From Bacillota bacterium (GTDB lineage: Bacteria; Bacillota; Clostridia; Tissierellales; Peptoniphilaceae), in NCBI GenBank assembly GCA_023418835.1, contig JAEZYW010000141.1:1-6245 (forward strand): a stretch of 6,245 nucleotides of DNA, read 5' to 3'. The notes under the pieces were generated by a model that saw only the letters and a program-made list of their open reading frames with translations, did not search any database and had not been told where the DNA came from. Positions 5,776 to 6,245 of the stretch are shown in pieces; position 1 is the first letter of the stretch, and each line of letters starts with the position of its first letter. The translations under genes were made by a program, and so were the position numbers.

Positions 5776-6017
5776 AAAAGCTTTGAAAGAAAGAAAAATG
5801 TGAATCTTTATTAAAGAGAGTCGGAAAAGGTGAAAGCCGACATAAAGTGAAATATTTTATTCCCTCTTGAGCTGAGTAGATGAAAATAAGTAGGCTACTC
5901 CGGAAATCTCCGTTACCAAGGATAAAGAGTTGCTAGACTCTAATTGAGGTAATCTTTGATTATAAAAATAGGTGGTACCGCGAATATCCTTCGTCCTATT
6001 AGGGACGGGGTTTTTTT
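5776..6017 (+). ncRNA. T-box riboswitch leader, aromatic amino acid (Phe UUC?) specifier
   Basis: A tRNA-sensing leader: uncharged tRNA pairs with a specifier codon in stem I and with the T-box bulge, stabilising an antiterminator. Stem I distal parts are visible: CTTTAT/ATAAAG, the AGAGAG bulge region (5815-5820), and UCGG/CCGA closing a loop with GGTGAAAG (5829-5836). Below it AAAATGT can pair with ATATTTT, placing ATTCCC in the lower specifier loop before the conserved CTCTTGAGCTGAG (5864-5876). Stem II is GAGTAG (5874-5879)/CTACTC (5895-5900). The conserved CGGA...TCCGTTACC (5901-5917) can fold on GGTAA (5948-5952), and stem III is AGAGT/ACTCT (5926-5941). The T-box motif AGGTGGTACCGCG is at 5970-5982. 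The specifier is read tentatively as UUC (5860-5862), at the same distance from GAGC as the codon in glyQS leaders; UAU (5853-5855) is an alternative. No UGG occurs in this part. Confidence 0.93.
5967..6017 (+). terminator. T-box antiterminator/terminator switch
   Basis: Antiterminator: AATAGG (5967-5972) pairs with CCTATT (5995-6000) around the T-box bulge that binds the tRNA acceptor end. Competing terminator: CTTCGTCCT (5989-5997) pairs with GGGACGGGG (6002-6010) through an ATTA loop, followed by seven T residues (6011-6017). The two structures share CCT (5995-5997), so they exclude each other. Readthrough should require uncharged tRNA. Confidence 0.92.
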
Positions 6018-6062
6018 ATTTCAAAAATTGTCTTTCTAGCTAAAATATTTTCGGAGGAAAAA

Positions 6063-6245
6063 ATGAAAAAAATTTTAGTTTTATTATTGGGATTATTATT
6101 GGTTGTCGTCGGCTGCAGTAACAACAATTCAAACGCTGAAAAAGTTGAGAATGAAAATGCTAAAGTTGATAGTACAAGTGGAGATATTGTAAAAATTGGA
6201 ATTATTAAATTTGTAGAACACCCCTCTTTAGATGCTGCTAGAGAC
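6063..6245 (+). CDS. TrpX-like ABC transporter substrate-binding lipoprotein, 5' part only
   Basis: The first 61 codons run off the right edge. The protein starts with a lysine pair and a hydrophobic stretch (residues 4-16) ending in the lipobox VVGC. Cys18 would be lipidated by Lgt and become the N-terminus after signal peptidase II cleavage. A polar Asn/Glu/Lys-rich linker follows (19-40), then the start of the mature domain, VKIGIIKFVEHPSLDAARD (43-61). That sequence is characteristic of the ABC_sub_bind family (Pfam PF04392), which includes the tryptophan-linked TrpX proteins of streptococci. GGAGG (6053-6057) precedes the ATG at good spacing. The T-box upstream implies the ligand is an amino acid or a related metabolite. 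The usual partners, a permease and an ATPase, would follow to the right. Family membership rests on about 20 residues but is distinctive; the ligand is not known. Confidence 0.85.
   Translation, partial: MKKILVLLLGLLLVVVGCSNNNSNAEKVENENAKVDSTSGDIVKIGIIKFVEHPSLDAARD

Overview
The window is AT-rich DNA with strong purine-rich Shine-Dalgarno sites, a T-box leader and ECF-type (BioY) vitamin uptake. This points to a low-GC Gram-positive anaerobe, most likely a peptide-fermenting Clostridia/Tissierellia-type member of the Firmicutes. That assignment is inferred from gene content and style, not from a marker gene.

Layout. (1) From the left edge to 1084, minus strand: a 3'-truncated methylthioribose kinase (mtnK), apparently with its own promoter at about 1131-1136. 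(2) From 5612 down to 1176, minus strand: five closely spaced genes (gaps 12-30 nt) that read as one operon. In transcription order they are a DUF362/two-[4Fe-4S] ferredoxin protein, an M20 (carboxypeptidase G2-like) metallopeptidase, the biotin ECF S component BioY, a ribokinase and a YczE/YitT-like membrane protein. A perfect palindrome plus T-run closes the operon and overlaps the last stop codon. (3) 5613-5767: a divergent promoter region with a sigma-A-type plus-strand promoter, an AT-rich tandem 10-mer directly upstream of its -35 box, a candidate minus-strand -10 box, and a 10-bp sequence present once near each promoter in opposite orientation. (4) About 5768-6017: a complete T-box leader on the plus strand (stem I, stem II, the IIA/B-type element, stem III, T-box motif, antiterminator/terminator). 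(5) From 6063 to the right edge, plus strand: the first 61 codons of a lipoprotein of the ABC_sub_bind (TrpX-like) substrate-binding family.

How the parts work together. The T-box should let uncharged tRNA switch on synthesis of the binding protein of an amino-acid ABC transporter. The leader has no UGG triplet anywhere in its tRNA-reading part, so the usual tryptophan assignment for TrpX-type genes does not fit; the best specifier candidate is UUC (Phe). The minus-strand operon mixes vitamin uptake (BioY), amide or peptide hydrolysis (M20), sugar phosphorylation (RbsK) and an iron-sulfur protein of unknown role. The tightest functional pairing to test is M20 with BioY.

Two start codons are better placed inside the longest reading frames: 4457 for the M20 protein and 5612 for the DUF362 protein. 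In both cases the Shine-Dalgarno site lies inside the longer version. I saw no CRISPR array, insertion sequence, phage gene, tRNA or rRNA. Most of the window is ordinary metabolic content; the divergent regulatory region is the most informative part.
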